Origin: Coptodactyla brooksi
Lineage: Eukaryota > Arthropoda > Insecta > Coleoptera > Scarabaeidae
NCBI GenBank assembly: GCA_033557675.1
Contig: JAWQRM010000206.1
Location: forward strand, 1 to 26,608
Direction: 5' to 3'
Length of the DNA: 26,608 nt
In this document: piece after piece, positions 26,449 through 26,608 of the stretch
How positions within the stretch are numbered: the first letter of the stretch is position 1
How the letters are laid out: the number at the start of each line of letters is the position of its first letter
Position numbers and translations under genes: made by a program
The notes under the pieces: model-generated
The model's input: the letters and a program-made list of their open reading frames with translations, nothing else
The model's database searches: none
What the model was told of the DNA's origin: nothing

Positions 26449-26608
26449 TTAAACCAAGGCCAAGGAACCGGCTATGTAGTTAAATATGAAAAATTCATAT
26501 GCTGGTGATGGGTAGCTAGAATCATTCTTACGAAGGAATAACATCTCTTTTTGGACTTTATCCGACAAACCAGCGGACGTAGGTTTAACGGCGTCTTCAC
26601 ACTGGAAA
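26449..26608 (-). CDS. Candidate 3'-terminal exon of a convergent gene, 5' end outside window
   Basis: Reading leftward from the window edge, 52 codons stay open to a TAA at 26451-26449. The composition is protein-like and less AT-rich than its surroundings: Lys/Asp/Ser-rich at first (GLSDKVQKEMLFLRKNDSS), then hydrophobic (YEFFIFNYIAGSLALV). An AATAAA on the same strand at 26348-26343, about 100 nt beyond the stop, fits a 3' UTR. I do not recognise the family. A chance open frame of this length in AT-rich DNA cannot be excluded. Confidence 0.35.
   Translation of the reverse strand, partial: FQCEDAVKPTSAGLSDKVQKEMLFLRKNDSSYPSPAYEFFIFNYIAGSLALV

Noticed and set aside
1..26608. CRISPR arrays, operons, phage or toxin-antitoxin systems, tRNA or rRNA genes
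   Set aside because: The window is intron-containing eukaryotic DNA. No regularly spaced repeats, cloverleaf or rRNA-like sequence was seen.

Overview
The window is AT-rich eukaryotic DNA, almost certainly from an insect. Most of it (2865 to 22853, + strand) is one gene, the orthologue of the DNA-damage checkpoint kinase ATM (tefu in Drosophila). I traced 22 coding exons. Every junction has GT..AG ends and compatible phases, and together they give about 2,644 codons plus a stop. The N-terminal exons (roughly the first 170 residues of a typical ATM, including the TAN motif) were not found and probably lie upstream of base 1. The C-terminal half is complete: FAT domain, PI3K-like kinase domain with intact catalytic motifs, and a FATC tail ending at the stop at 22851-22853. 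The host is not certain. Eight of 21 introns are only 51-54 nt, a size class known from beetles among others, so a coleopteran is a plausible but weak guess.

Layout. 1-413 is noncoding with nothing recognised. 414-2751 is a decayed Tigger/pogo element ending about 113 bp before the first visible exon, with a ~310-bp element nested in its transposase. 2865-6371 carries exons 1-6; intron 2 holds a 169-bp palindromic MITE and intron 4 a 147-bp TTAA-flanked (piggyBac-type) MITE. 6372-9288 (intron 6) holds a mariner relic with a nested MITE related to the one in intron 2. It also holds a degenerate second copy of exon 6 plus its downstream intron, and an antisense transposase-like scrap. 9289-11506 carries exons 7-9. 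11507-14228 (intron 9) holds a ZBED5/SCAND3-type hAT relic. 14229-22853 carries exons 10-22, with further palindromic elements in introns 18 and 20.

22854-26448 is the 3' UTR and intergenic DNA, with a fragment of a non-LTR retrotransposon reverse transcriptase, a strong hairpin and a 72-bp inverted-repeat element. At the right edge (26608 to 26449, - strand) a 52-codon open frame runs in from outside the window, ends in a stop and is followed by AATAAA. It may be the last exon of a convergent neighbour.

There is no bacterial or phage-like system, CRISPR array, rRNA or tRNA that I can support. The interest lies in the gene's architecture: a relic duplicated exon, a tight class of ultra-short introns, and several layers of nested transposons that have filled only the long introns.
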